A program made the position numbers and the translations under genes. The notes below the pieces were generated by a model that worked only from the letters and a program-made list of their open reading frames with translations, ran no database searches and had not been told where the DNA came from. From Mesorhizobium sp. LNHC252B00 (lineage in GTDB: Bacteria; Pseudomonadota; Alphaproteobacteria; Rhizobiales; Rhizobiaceae), in NCBI RefSeq assembly GCF_000502955.1, contig NZ_AYWO01000012.1:109059-149186 (forward strand): a stretch of DNA of 40,128 nucleotides, written 5' to 3'. How positions within the stretch are numbered: position 1 is the stretch's first letter; each line of letters begins with the position of its first letter. Of this stretch, positions 7,866 through 15,935 are shown piece after piece.

Positions 7866-8011
7866 TCCGGAAGCTCAAAGACGGAAAATACCGCCTCTAT
7901 TCACGCAAGAAGGACGAAAAGACCGGCAAGCGGCGGAACCTGGGCACGTTCGACACGCGCGAGGCGGCGGAGAAGCATGAGAAGGAGGTGCAGTATTTCA
8001 AGCGGCATTGA
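7862..8011 (+). CDS. Small basic protein resembling an arm-type DNA-binding domain
   Basis: A 49-residue lysine/arginine-rich protein, too short for usual ORF cut-offs, read from the ATG that overlaps the DUF2934 stop. The pattern GKYRLYSRKKDEKTGKRR, then LGTF, then TREAAEKHEKEVQYFKR resembles the beta-strand/beta-strand/helix pattern of the arm-type DNA-binding domain at the N-terminus of tyrosine recombinases (strands with a GKR turn, then xTxxEAxxxE). This similarity was judged by eye. A paralogue with nearly the same first 40 residues occurs at 12626-12802, which supports that it is a real coding unit. Confidence 0.75.
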   Translation: MIRKLKDGKYRLYSRKKDEKTGKRRNLGTFDTREAAEKHEKEVQYFKRH

Positions 8012-8061
8012 GGGCGCCGCTGTTCGCAGGACAGGCAAGCCGCAGGCCTGCTGGCAACCCT

Positions 8062-9924
8062 CTACTGTAGCGTCCGTGCACTCTGCCAAAGCCAGATTGC
8101 GAGCGAGCCGGATCGCCCACGGATCTGTGTTTCCACAGGTCCTTTCAGGGTACCGGATTTGAACAACACGCACTCGCGGCCGGCGACATCAAGCATTATG
8201 TCACTCACCGCGACTTCAGCATTCTGGTCGGCCGCGATCTCCATCAAGCGACTGGCAACGTTGACTGTGTCACCTATGGCTGCGATGTGCTGACGGCCTT
8301 CGCTGCCGAGCCGAGAGGCTACGATTGTTCCGTGGTGGGCTCCAATCTTGAAGCCGAGCCGGGATGCAGTCGATGCAGGCAACGAGGCGAGCCAATCGTT
8401 GGTGCGCTTGGAGAGCCCCACACAACAGCGGGCGGCATTGAAGGCGTCATTCGGCGCTGGTTCCGGCAGACCGAACAGGATCATGGCTCCATCACCCATG
8501 AAATTCGTGACGACGCCACCGCAGCTCGTCACTTCTTCGCCGACCAACGCATGAAAACCGTTCAGGAGCTCGCGTGTGGCGACCGGTCCCAAGGATTCAC
8601 TCAGTCCCGTGAAGCCGGACAGATCGATGAACAGGATGGCGGCGTCTCGCCGGACGGGCTCCGAGAGGAAGTCGCCATGCTTGGCCAGCCACTCCCCCAT
8701 GCCTGGGGCTTCAACGCGTTGAAGCAATTGGCTCTGCGTTGCGAAAAATTGGGCTCGGCGCCTGCCCAGCCAAAGCTGCGCGGCCCCGAACAGGATGACC
8801 GGCGGAACGGCGGCGGTTATCGGCAGCGCGGCGCTCAGCCAGATGTGGTGCGAGAAAGCGGTCATGTTGACCACGAACCAGATCAGGACCACGCCGGCGA
8901 TCGCCGCGAGGCCGCCGGCGTTTCGCCGCCATGCCAACAGCCCGACAAGAATCATTGGCAGCACCACTGCAAAGCCGGCATCCACAAGCCGAACATGCTG
9001 GTCTCGCACTATTCCGTCGCCGGCCATCAGATGAGCAATCGCCGTCGATATGACTTCGACGCCCGGGAGTATGGGATCGAACGGTGTCGGGAAAACATCG
9101 CCGGTGCCGGTTGCCGTTGCTCCGATCACAACAATTCGATCCCGGATCGTGCCGGGATCGAATTGGCCGTCCAGCACGGTCGCCGCGCTGATCGTGCGGA
9201 TCGTGCCGCGGGGACCATAGAATGTCAGGGGCAGGATGTGACCAATGTCCGTCCGAATAGACCGTCCGCTTAGGGATAGATGATCGGCTGCGATTTCTGG
9301 ATCCTCTCCTGCTGCCATGGCGGCAACACGCAAGGGGAAAGACACTTCCAGCCGATCTCCGGCCCGAAACAGCAACGGCACGAACCGGGGCGTTCCCGTC
9401 TTGTCGGTGGCCACGTTCACGACGCCGACAGCCGCGACATCCGAGAACGCTTTCAGGGGCCACAGGAACCGCTCGGCATTCGGCACGCCGGCGATGGGTC
9501 CTTCGCCCACCGTCCATTGTTTGCCTCCGGGGTAGACCGCCGCGGCTGCGATTACGCTTGCACCCCCGCTCAGCGAACGCGCGAGCGCCTCATCATTGTC
9601 TTTTGCCCCGGGATCGACCAGCAGCAGGTCGAGCGCAATGGCTTTCGGTCCAAGCCGCGCTATCGTATCGACAAGCCGGGCAAGCGTGGCGCGGTTGAGG
9701 GGATATGTACCCTCGTGCCGCACCGCGTCGTCGTCTATCGCGACAATGGTCATCAGCTCCGGTGGCTTTGCCGTTCCTCGAACAAGCGTTCGAAGATCGG
9801 TCATCGTTGCTTCGACGCGATCGAGAAACCACAAATTGCCGCGCCAGTGCGCGAAGCCCAGGCCGGCGCCCCAAAGACCCGCCAGGATGAGCGCGATCAG
9901 CGTCGGAAGCGCTCGCCTGCTCAC
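8062..9924 (-). CDS. CHASE2-domain class III adenylate/guanylate cyclase
   Basis: A 620-residue membrane sensor cyclase. It has an N-terminal transmembrane helix (about 8-27), an extracytoplasmic CHASE2 sensor (about 30-310), three transmembrane helices (about 314-332, 337-355, 362-386), and a cytoplasmic cyclase domain (about 425-600). Metal-binding aspartates are D434 (FIDLSGFT) and D478 (MGDGA). The transition-state pair is N555/R559 (NVASR), and D552 sits at a base-recognition position. The usual purine-contacting lysine before MGDG appears replaced by N474 (VVTNFMGDG), so nucleotide choice and activity are uncertain. It starts 6 bases after the FecR-domain gene and is evidently co-transcribed with it. 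That pairing is common in proteobacteria and suggests that an envelope signal controls cyclic nucleotide synthesis. Confidence 0.92.
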   Translation of the reverse strand: MSRRALPTLIALILAGLWGAGLGFAHWRGNLWFLDRVEATMTDLRTLVRGTAKPPELMTIVAIDDDAVRHEGTYPLNRATLARLVDTIARLGPKAIALDLLLVDPGAKDNDEALARSLSGGASVIAAAAVYPGGKQWTVGEGPIAGVPNAERFLWPLKAFSDVAAVGVVNVATDKTGTPRFVPLLFRAGDRLEVSFPLRVAAMAAGEDPEIAADHLSLSGRSIRTDIGHILPLTFYGPRGTIRTISAATVLDGQFDPGTIRDRIVVIGATATGTGDVFPTPFDPILPGVEVISTAIAHLMAGDGIVRDQHVRLVDAGFAVVLPMILVGLLAWRRNAGGLAAIAGVVLIWFVVNMTAFSHHIWLSAALPITAAVPPVILFGAAQLWLGRRRAQFFATQSQLLQRVEAPGMGEWLAKHGDFLSEPVRRDAAILFIDLSGFTGLSESLGPVATRELLNGFHALVGEEVTSCGGVVTNFMGDGAMILFGLPEPAPNDAFNAARCCVGLSKRTNDWLASLPASTASRLGFKIGAHHGTIVASRLGSEGRQHIAAIGDTVNVASRLMEIAADQNAEVAVSDIMLDVAGRECVLFKSGTLKGPVETQIRGRSGSLAIWLWQSARTLQ

Positions 9925-9930
9925 AGCAGT

Positions 9931-10461
9931 TCACTGGCCGAAACGGGCCAGCAATGCGGAAACGCGCTTGGCGGGCCAGCGCTTGACGGTCAGTGGTCCT
10001 GTTCCGGCCGCGACGTCGACGCCTTCGCCCGGCGCCAGCACCACGCCGGCACTGGACGCCGGCCGGTTTACGGCGACGCGACCCCTGAGGACGAAAACAG
10101 ACGTCTTGCCCTGGCCAACGTCGACCGCCCATTTGGTGCCGCGCGCCGCGGCGATCGCCTGCGGGGTGACAACCGCGAAGCCACCCGGGACCGAGCCGGC
10201 CGGAGCATCGAGCAGCAGCGCCTTGCGCCGCAACCTGAGCACATCGGCCCTGCCGTTTCGATCGCGGTCCACCAGCGTAAAACGAGCGCCACCTTCCACA
10301 ATGATGGTAATTCCTTCCCGACATCTCAGAATCTGCCGGGACGAGCCGGCCACCGGCCTGAACGTACACCCTGCGTCCTGCGCCAGGGCGGCATCCATCC
10401 AGAAGACACCGATAAACAGGCCAGCCACAAGGCCACGGAAAAATCGACCTCTTGCGCTCAT
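9931..10461 (-). CDS. Secreted FecR-domain protein
   Basis: A 176-residue periplasmic protein. The start was placed at MSARGRFF because AAGGAGG precedes it by a good distance; the frame is open 29 codons further up without a better site. Residues 1-26 are a signal peptide ending in the cleavage-like AALAQDA. The rest is a FecR-type beta domain with a GGARFTLVD strand, TPQAIAAARGTKWAVDV and a V-L-RGRVAV pattern, then VVLAPGEGVDV. Such FecR proteins paired with CHASE2 cyclases are thought to be sensory or structural partners; the ligand is unknown. It is the first gene of a two-gene operon. Confidence 0.88.
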   Translation of the reverse strand: MSARGRFFRGLVAGLFIGVFWMDAALAQDAGCTFRPVAGSSRQILRCREGITIIVEGGARFTLVDRDRNGRADVLRLRRKALLLDAPAGSVPGGFAVVTPQAIAAARGTKWAVDVGQGKTSVFVLRGRVAVNRPASSAGVVLAPGEGVDVAAGTGPLTVKRWPAKRVSALLARFGQ

Positions 10462-10690
10462 CAACGCCTCCTTGCTCTTGCGAAAATATGCGGCAAGAAA
10501 ATCTTCCGCCGCCAGCCTGACAGCATGCTTGCGAACCGGCACTTGCAACCGCGATGCGCTGAGGGATGCCGACCGGCGATCCTAGCACGACAAACCTGCT
10601 CCGACACCAAGCCAGGCCCCGGCCGCGGTGCGAATGTCGAGGAACATCAGGCGGCGACCTTTCTGGTAGCCTTTCGATAGGAATTTATTC

Positions 10691-10775
10691 TTGACACCGT
10701 GAGGGCAGCTATGCTACATATTCGTCCATGGTATCGATCTGCGCCCGCTCGCCAGGACGGGTTTTTGCGTTTTTG
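10691..10775 (+). promoter_or_regulatory. Promoter-like sequence with possible short transcript
   Basis: A perfect -35 TTGACA (10691-10696) is followed after 18 bases by TACATA (10715-10720). About 40 bases further, GCCCG-loop-CGGGT and a TTTTT run resemble a weak intrinsic terminator ending near 10775. The unit could encode a small RNA of about 50 nucleotides. No known RNA family was recognised, and the stem is short. Confidence 0.25.
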
Positions 10776-10833
10776 CTTCATCAATCAACGCGGCGGCACC
10801 CTGACCCCTAGCCCGGATTCTTGCGCTGCTCTC

Positions 10834-10864
10834 TTCCTCTCCCCCGATCGACGGGGGAGAGGAA
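10834..10864. repeat. Perfect 13-bp inverted repeat (hairpin)
   Basis: TTCCTCTCCCCCG (10834-10846) pairs perfectly with 10852-10864 around a 5-base loop. There is no T-run on either side, so it is not a classic intrinsic terminator. It follows the end of the molybdoenzyme gene (10956, minus strand) and may stabilise that mRNA 3' end, or be a relative of the other C/G-run hairpins in the window. Confidence 0.6.
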
Positions 10865-10955
10865 AGGCGCGAGATTTTCCCACCGATCACGCGCGGCCGG
10901 CTCGGCATGACAATTTCGCCTCTTCCCGACTCTCCTGCAGGCCTCCCGACTCTCC

Positions 10956-12107
10956 TCAAACGATCTTGACGCGCCGCGTGACTTGGCCATTGCTCTCCCA
11001 GTATGTGTGCTTCTTGGCAATCAAGGGATCGTCCATTGCTGGTTGAATTTGTCCCGTGGTGCTGATCGCGCGCGAGGTCACCGTGTGTTCTCCCGGCGAG
11101 GGGTTTGCCCAGGGCAGGGACCAGATTTTCCAGGCGTGTTCGGCCTCCTCGCTGTGGTCGATGGTCGCTGGCGTCCAAGGCGCTTGATCGATTTGCACTT
11201 CGACCCTGTCGATCGGTGCCCCCCAGGCCGCGCCGACGATGGCGTAGTCCGAGCCTTTCTTGGTGACCTTCGCGGGTGCCGACTTTAGCAGCGCTCGGCC
11301 CACCGAGGTCTCGGCCCATACGGTCTCGCCATTGTGGTCTTCCTCGCGGATGGTGACATAGTCACGGGCCATCAGAAGGCTCATGAACCTTGTGTCGCGA
11401 ACCTCGATGCGCTTCAGCCACTTGACGTTGGCGATCCCGTACCAGCCCGGAGCAATGAGCCGCAGCGGGGAACCGTTGGCCGCCGGCAAGGCGGCGCCGT
11501 TCATTTCGTAGCAGAGAAGATTGTCCGGGCTCATCGCGTCGGCGAGCGACATGCTGCGCGCGAAATTCTGCTTCATCTTCACGTCGCGTATTGCGACCTC
11601 GCTTTCGTCAGTACCGAAAAAGACGACCTCGATGCCCTTCTCCAGCACGCCGGCTTCCTCGAGGATCGGCGCCAGCGGCGTCCCTGCCCAGCGGGCATTG
11701 CCGATGCCGCCGGTGAAAAAGGGAAAACCGTGGTTGCCCGAGCATTCCACCGTGAAAACCACCTCCTTGCGCGGCCGCGCCTTGATGTCGGCGAGCGACA
11801 GCTTCAGAGGCTTCTTGACCAGGCCCTCGATCTCCATGGACCATGTCTTCTCGTCGATCGTCGGTCGATTGAAATGCGAGATGCTGAAGAACTTGTCGTT
11901 TGGCGTTATCCAGCTATCCAGATCCTCCCAGACAAGCTGCGTCTTGATACCTTCCGGATTGGGGTTCTCGGTCGGCTGATCCAGCCACGGAACAACTTCC
12001 TCGCCCGCCTGTGCTGGAAAAGCGTAGGCGCGACGCGAGAGAGCAGCGATTGCGACAAGAGCCGCGCTTCCTTGAATAAGAAGTTCTCTGCGTTGAATGC
12101 TATGCAT
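10956..12107 (-). CDS. Sulfite oxidase/SoxC-family molybdopterin oxidoreductase
   Basis: A 383-residue periplasmic molybdenum-cofactor enzyme of the sulfite oxidase family. The chosen start follows GGGAGGT by 7 bases and gives a Tat-like signal peptide (QRRELLIQGSAALVAIAAL, residues 5-23). The molybdenum-ligating cysteine is in FTVECSGNHG (near residue 107), followed by GGIGNARWAGTPLAPIL. The cofactor domain runs to about residue 240, and the C-terminal dimerisation (Mo-co dimer) domain contains GAAWGAPIDRVEVQID. It probably oxidises sulfite or a related sulfur or other small compound. No cytochrome partner gene is adjacent, so the electron acceptor cannot be told, and no other sox genes are present. 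Confidence 0.9.
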   Translation of the reverse strand: MHSIQRRELLIQGSAALVAIAALSRRAYAFPAQAGEEVVPWLDQPTENPNPEGIKTQLVWEDLDSWITPNDKFFSISHFNRPTIDEKTWSMEIEGLVKKPLKLSLADIKARPRKEVVFTVECSGNHGFPFFTGGIGNARWAGTPLAPILEEAGVLEKGIEVVFFGTDESEVAIRDVKMKQNFARSMSLADAMSPDNLLCYEMNGAALPAANGSPLRLIAPGWYGIANVKWLKRIEVRDTRFMSLLMARDYVTIREEDHNGETVWAETSVGRALLKSAPAKVTKKGSDYAIVGAAWGAPIDRVEVQIDQAPWTPATIDHSEEAEHAWKIWSLPWANPSPGEHTVTSRAISTTGQIQPAMDDPLIAKKHTYWESNGQVTRRVKIV

Positions 12108-12435
12108 GTTGTTTACCTCCCAGTTGATCCGGAACAGGCTGCAACGTGCGATAGGCCGTAGCCTGATCACGGATAGGCGGCACAATGAAAGTCATGCCCA
12201 GCCGGAAGTATCCGGACAGGTCAGACAATCACCGACGCACCTCAAGCATGTGTTGGGCGAGACACTGGCATGCGTTTCGCAATCCAAGAGTGCGCCTTTG
12301 AAAAGGACGTGTCCACAACCTGGACGGGACATGACAATTTTGTGGCAGACCGATTTTCGTGCCAGGATCGTTGCCGCTCAGATCGCAACAGGCCGGCCGG
12401 GGGCTTCGGTGGGGCGCACGAGGGCGGAGGCGCCT
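12108..12435. other. Gene-free stretch upstream of the molybdoenzyme
   Basis: Promoter region of the minus-strand molybdoenzyme gene. No complete gene, RNA or clear repeat was seen. The open frames here give arginine/proline-rich shadow translations. Confidence 0.5.
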
Positions 12436-12625
12436 AAGTTGCGCCGCCGGGATCGCCGGTGGCGCGTTCCGATGTGCTGGAGGTCGAGGCGCTGGCGATG
12501 CGCACCGGCATATCGGGCGACGAGGCGCTGGCGCTGATCGACCGGGTGGGCAGCCGCGGCAGTCGAGCAAGCCGCGCTCAGCCTCAAGGGCAAAAGGCAG
12601 CGAAGCCCTGATGAGGGACAAGCGA
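12436..12625 (+). pseudogene. Decayed DUF2934 gene copy
   Basis: The segment reads DVLEVEALAMRTGISGDEALALIDRVG, nearly the same as the C-terminal half of the intact DUF2934 protein. Compared with that gene a net 5 bases are missing near 12550-12562; after this the matching protein continues in another frame (VEQAALSLKGKRQRSPDEGQA). The N-terminal DUF2934 signature is not recognisable upstream. One base is also missing just before the next ATG, which destroys the coupled stop/start overlap seen in the intact pair. Confidence 0.75.
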
Positions 12626-12802
12626 ATGATCCGAAAACTGAAAGGCGGAAAATACCGCCTCTATTCGCGCAAGAAGGACGAAAAGATCGGCAAGCGTCGC
12701 AACCTGGAGGCGTCCGATATCCGCGAGGCGGCTGAGAAGCATGAGCGGGAGGTGCAGTATTTTAAGCGGGCATTGAGGGGGTGGCGGGCACGGCGGGGCT
12801 AA
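12626..12802 (+). CDS. Second copy of the small basic arm-like protein
   Basis: A 58-residue open frame starting MIRKLKGGKYRLYSRKKDEK, almost identical over its first 40 residues to the 49-residue protein at 7862-8011. The sequence around KRR has diverged (NLEASDIREAAEKHEREVQYFKR). One extra G after AAGCGG shifts the frame past the old stop, adding about ten residues (ALRGWRARRG). It is downstream of the decayed DUF2934 copy and may or may not still be translated. Its function, like that of the first copy, is unknown; DNA binding is inferred from the charge and arm-like pattern. Confidence 0.55.
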   Translation: MIRKLKGGKYRLYSRKKDEKIGKRRNLEASDIREAAEKHEREVQYFKRALRGWRARRG

Positions 12803-12876
12803 AGCAGTCAAGAATTGAAGAGTTACCCCTCGCGCACTCGACAGTTACTTACCCAAACCACCAAAGGCGCCGTCAA

Positions 12877-14055
12877 TTAATTCTCGGTTCCTTCCCAACT
12901 CTCGTCATCCTCGAACACATCTACTTCGCCAAGGTCGACTTCGTGATCCCGGATATCTAAGTCGCTATCTTCGTAGATGATTTCTTCGCGTTCTGTACCT
13001 TGCTCGTACACTGATACCGTCATGGTAAGTCGGCCGTTTAGATTTTCATCAACCTCAACGGAGCGCGCTGCAATATTAATAGATTCTTTATCTACGCCAT
13101 CCCAAATCGAAAAACTAAGTTCGATAGAAACTCGCGCAATCAATTGGAGTGGTAAGCTGACTACGACTTTTATTGTGCCGTCATCGCTGACGAGTTCGGT
13201 CTCGATGATGTCAACGTCGGAAGAGTCTGGCCATTCAAGAGCTTTGAGCTCAGCGCCCCAGGTCGATGCCTCCAACTCACCCCAGGTCGGATAGCCGAGT
13301 ACCGTGAATTCGATCAGCTCAACGTTTTTTGCAATATGCTCTCGAACCTCTTCATGGCCGGCACCACCCTCCGTCATCCAAGACACAACAGCCTTCCGTA
13401 GGCCGGAAGGCGTGTTGTTCACGAGGTCAAGCGCTTTTTCGATTTCAGGCACAAGATAAAGCCGTTCTGAGTTTGCGCAGAAGGCTCGCCAGTCTCCGTC
13501 TTTAGATACGACCATAATGCCGATGTCACGGTCAGTCGCGGCGCGCTCCAACGCAAGCAAAGCCAATGCATCGGGAAATTCACTTTTCTTCCTGCCTGGT
13601 CCAAATGGCGGTCTATTCGAAAAATACTTCCCGAACAAGGCTGCCATATCGACCAATTTTGTATCATCGAGTACTTCGCAGCTTGTATCTTTTAAGAAGG
13701 TGTTAAAGCGCTCATTCATAGCTTCAGCAGGGGGCTGTCCACCGGAAATCTGCTCGATTAATTCATCTCGCGTCGGTTTCTCGGTTCCGAACGCGAAGAG
13801 CGCTTCACCGATACCTTTTTTCGCAGCCCGAATCGCTTCCTCAAGCGCCTTTTCAAGATGCCCGGTTACTTCTTTCACGACAGTGCTGGACAAAATGAAA
13901 GAAAGTGGCCGCTCTTTCAGGGCAGCAAGTGCTTGGAGCGGTGGGGAGTTAAGCTGTAAGCGCTTTTGATCGAATATACTTGTATCAATCGTGAGGGCTT
14001 CAATTTGTTCAGCCGCAAGGAGCGCCCGTATCTGATCATCTTCTAAAATTGGCAT
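12877..14055 (-). CDS. PIN-domain protein (DUF4935-like) with acidic C-terminal domain
   Basis: A 392-residue probable metal-dependent ribonuclease. The N-terminal PIN fold (about 18-215) shows the acidic residues D24 (LTIDTSIF), E62 (VVKEVTGHL), D162 (FPDALALLALE) and D186/D188 (VSKDGDW), in the order expected of PIN nucleases. The C-terminal part (about 230-392) is beta-rich and ends in a strongly acidic tail; I do not recognise it. PIN nucleases are frequent toxins and RNA-processing enzymes. No small antitoxin-like gene precedes it. It lies 110 bases downstream of the unknown/HipA-like pair on the same strand, so it may belong to the same unit. The block is visibly richer in A+T than its surroundings, suggesting transfer. 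Confidence 0.75.
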   Translation of the reverse strand: MPILEDDQIRALLAAEQIEALTIDTSIFDQKRLQLNSPPLQALAALKERPLSFILSSTVVKEVTGHLEKALEEAIRAAKKGIGEALFAFGTEKPTRDELIEQISGGQPPAEAMNERFNTFLKDTSCEVLDDTKLVDMAALFGKYFSNRPPFGPGRKKSEFPDALALLALERAATDRDIGIMVVSKDGDWRAFCANSERLYLVPEIEKALDLVNNTPSGLRKAVVSWMTEGGAGHEEVREHIAKNVELIEFTVLGYPTWGELEASTWGAELKALEWPDSSDVDIIETELVSDDGTIKVVVSLPLQLIARVSIELSFSIWDGVDKESINIAARSVEVDENLNGRLTMTVSVYEQGTEREEIIYEDSDLDIRDHEVDLGEVDVFEDDESWEGTEN

Positions 14056-14165
14056 TGTTGATTTTTCCGACTGCAGATGGTGCCGCGTGGATGCGTCGAA
14101 GATCGTGACGGGAGTTGGTCGGGGCTAATGCGTTCACCTGGCTACCGTTGCGCATGGCCAAATGC

Positions 14166-15095
14166 TTAGGCAGCCATATTGTAAGAAATTATTCGCTCGC
14201 CGATTGCTGAGACACTATCCATTGCGAGAAGTCGAAGTTCCTCTTGGTCAGCTTGAGTTTCCAGAGCGTTTAACGCTTCCGCGATAGTATGTTGTTGCTG
14301 CTGAGTAACCTGAGGGTCATCTTGTGGAGGGCGATGAAGGATCATCTCGTGCGCCCGAGCAAATGTCGGAGTGGGCTCGCGATCTCTGTCAACTTTCAAA
14401 TCCCACAGCCGTCGCTTAATCAGATAGACTGATTGAGTGATGGCGTGAGCTCGCAGGGTTCCAAAATTTGCGACTAATTTGGGCCCTGCAAAATCTACTA
14501 CGATCTGATGGCTACCGCCTTTCATCCGTCGTGCTCGGCCTTGGCGAAGATCTGCGCTGAAATATCCACCGTATCCCGCCCGGTGCTCCTTCACATAGTC
14601 GCAAACTAGAAATGGCAGCCGATCGCCGCCACCACCACTTGCTGAGGCCGCAACGAGGTCGATGGGCTCGTCCACAGAATGAACCAAGGCTGTCCCTGGC
14701 GCTATATAGAGCGATGAAAGGGCCGCCATCCAACTTTGCGCGAGCGCTTCCAAGCTTATGCCTTCGCCTTCTTGGCTGGGGCCGAACACTATTCCCGACA
14801 ACGGCGGATCGGGTTTCAACAACGCTTCGACGGATCGCATTGAAAGGTCACGCCGCAAATAGGTGGCAGCTAGCATAACGGCGTTCGCTGCGGCGCCAGC
14901 GTCGGCGCCATAAAGGCAGTTAAGCCTATGTAGGGCGTTAGCAACTTCCAAATGGAAGCCGTCAGCGTTTGCAACTGCCACGCCCACAACCAAGCGCTCC
15001 AGAGAGCCTGAAATAGGCTCTAGCAGGATAGGTGCCCAATACGCTTGGACGCTCCGCTCTAAGGAAGGGAAATGGGCTATTTCGAAATGGGTCAT
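14166..15095 (-). CDS. Unknown protein coupled to a HipA-like kinase
   Basis: A 309-residue protein not recognised as a named family. Its ATG overlaps the kinase stop (15092-15095), so the two are translationally coupled and likely work together. The N-terminus reads YWAPILLEPISGSLERLVVGVAV, a strand pattern reminiscent of DUF3037 proteins that accompany other HipA-like kinases (in those, a GE-x-NVGV motif). The overall sequence is different and twice as long, so this is only an analogy. A glycine-rich SASGGGGDRLPF segment lies near residue 150; the C-terminus is helical with a QQQQ stretch near 265. No transmembrane or signal segment is seen. Confidence 0.7.
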   Translation of the reverse strand: MTHFEIAHFPSLERSVQAYWAPILLEPISGSLERLVVGVAVANADGFHLEVANALHRLNCLYGADAGAAANAVMLAATYLRRDLSMRSVEALLKPDPPLSGIVFGPSQEGEGISLEALAQSWMAALSSLYIAPGTALVHSVDEPIDLVAASASGGGGDRLPFLVCDYVKEHRAGYGGYFSADLRQGRARRMKGGSHQIVVDFAGPKLVANFGTLRAHAITQSVYLIKRRLWDLKVDRDREPTPTFARAHEMILHRPPQDDPQVTQQQQHTIAEALNALETQADQEELRLLAMDSVSAIGERIISYNMAA

Positions 15096-15889
15096 ACGAT
15101 CACCGGCAGACCAAGAGCCTTGCTTGCCCCGGGAGTAATCCTAGCCACGCGCCCCTCAATAAAGGCTTTCACGACCGTCACTTTCTCTGGTGGCAATAAA
15201 TCCACTATCCGGCTTATTTTTGACACTTCGGTCGCATCGAACCCAGAAATGGACGCTTCCATCGCGGTCGCCTCTTGCTTTCTTGAGCCGCGCTGAGCTG
15301 CTGACAACATCGGCGTCATCCAGTCCTCCAGCCGACTCTTGAAGTCCTTTGCGGGGTCAAGATCGCCTTCACTCCACGCTGGGCCTGAGAATCCGTGGCC
15401 GTGATCGATGATCCACGCATCACCAGAACTGCCAAACAAGAGATTTCCGCAGTGGCGATCAACGTTGGCGATCCAGGTGTCGAATGCGTAGAGCTTCCCA
15501 AGGTTAGCCCACTTCGCCACTTCGGCCAGAAGCGTCATACGTCCAATCGTATCTGCCCCGGTTAACCGAAAGGTCAGGTTGGGCACTTTTACATTTGTGC
15601 TGACAAAAACTAGGCGAGATCCGTTTGGCAGTTCCGGAGCCTTGGTCACTGAAAGTATACCTGGGCGGACAAGTCCGATAAAGGCGTCGGGAATCGGTAT
15701 GCCAACGTGTTTTGCGAGGCAGAAGGCGAGCAACTCGTTGCACAATTCTACCAAATGGAGGTCCTTTATAACGGCCTGCCTCACTTCTCCGCCGTCAACT
15801 AGGACTTGGCCACGATACGTCTCGTTGATGTTGCCTTCTTTGAAAGGAGACGCTCCAAGCAACACAGTTGCGAGTCGAATTTCGGTCAT
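15092..15889 (-). CDS. HipA-like protein kinase
   Basis: A 266-residue Ser/Thr kinase-like protein of the HipA/PI3-4-kinase superfamily. Visible catalytic elements are K42 (AVIKDL, ATP binding), D144 and N149 in NVDRHCGNLLF (catalytic loop) and D162 in IIDHGHGF (metal-binding). It lacks the N-terminal subdomain of E. coli HipA (about 440 residues), so it belongs to the short HipA-like group. There is no HipB-like helix-turn-helix gene next to it. Instead the next gene overlaps it by 4 bases. HipA-type kinases phosphorylate tRNA synthetases and other targets to arrest growth; the target here is unknown. Confidence 0.82.
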   Translation of the reverse strand: MTEIRLATVLLGASPFKEGNINETYRGQVLVDGGEVRQAVIKDLHLVELCNELLAFCLAKHVGIPIPDAFIGLVRPGILSVTKAPELPNGSRLVFVSTNVKVPNLTFRLTGADTIGRMTLLAEVAKWANLGKLYAFDTWIANVDRHCGNLLFGSSGDAWIIDHGHGFSGPAWSEGDLDPAKDFKSRLEDWMTPMLSAAQRGSRKQEATAMEASISGFDATEVSKISRIVDLLPPEKVTVVKAFIEGRVARITPGASKALGLPVIV

Positions 15890-15935
15890 ATTCCCTCAGC
15901 CTCTCGGGGGGTTGAATTTAGCAGCGGCACACGAT

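Larger units (their letters stand above)
10462..10955. other. Gene-free stretch between two minus-strand operons
   Basis: This 494-base stretch holds no convincing gene. It should contain the promoter of the FecR/cyclase operon (near 10462-10560), a promoter-like sequence on the plus strand at 10691 (listed separately) and a strong hairpin at 10834-10864. Open frames across it have no recognisable protein features. Confidence 0.6.

Noticed and set aside
9280..10680. A 466-codon plus-strand frame across the cyclase and FecR genes
   Set aside because: It runs opposite two well-supported genes and has low-complexity shadow composition.
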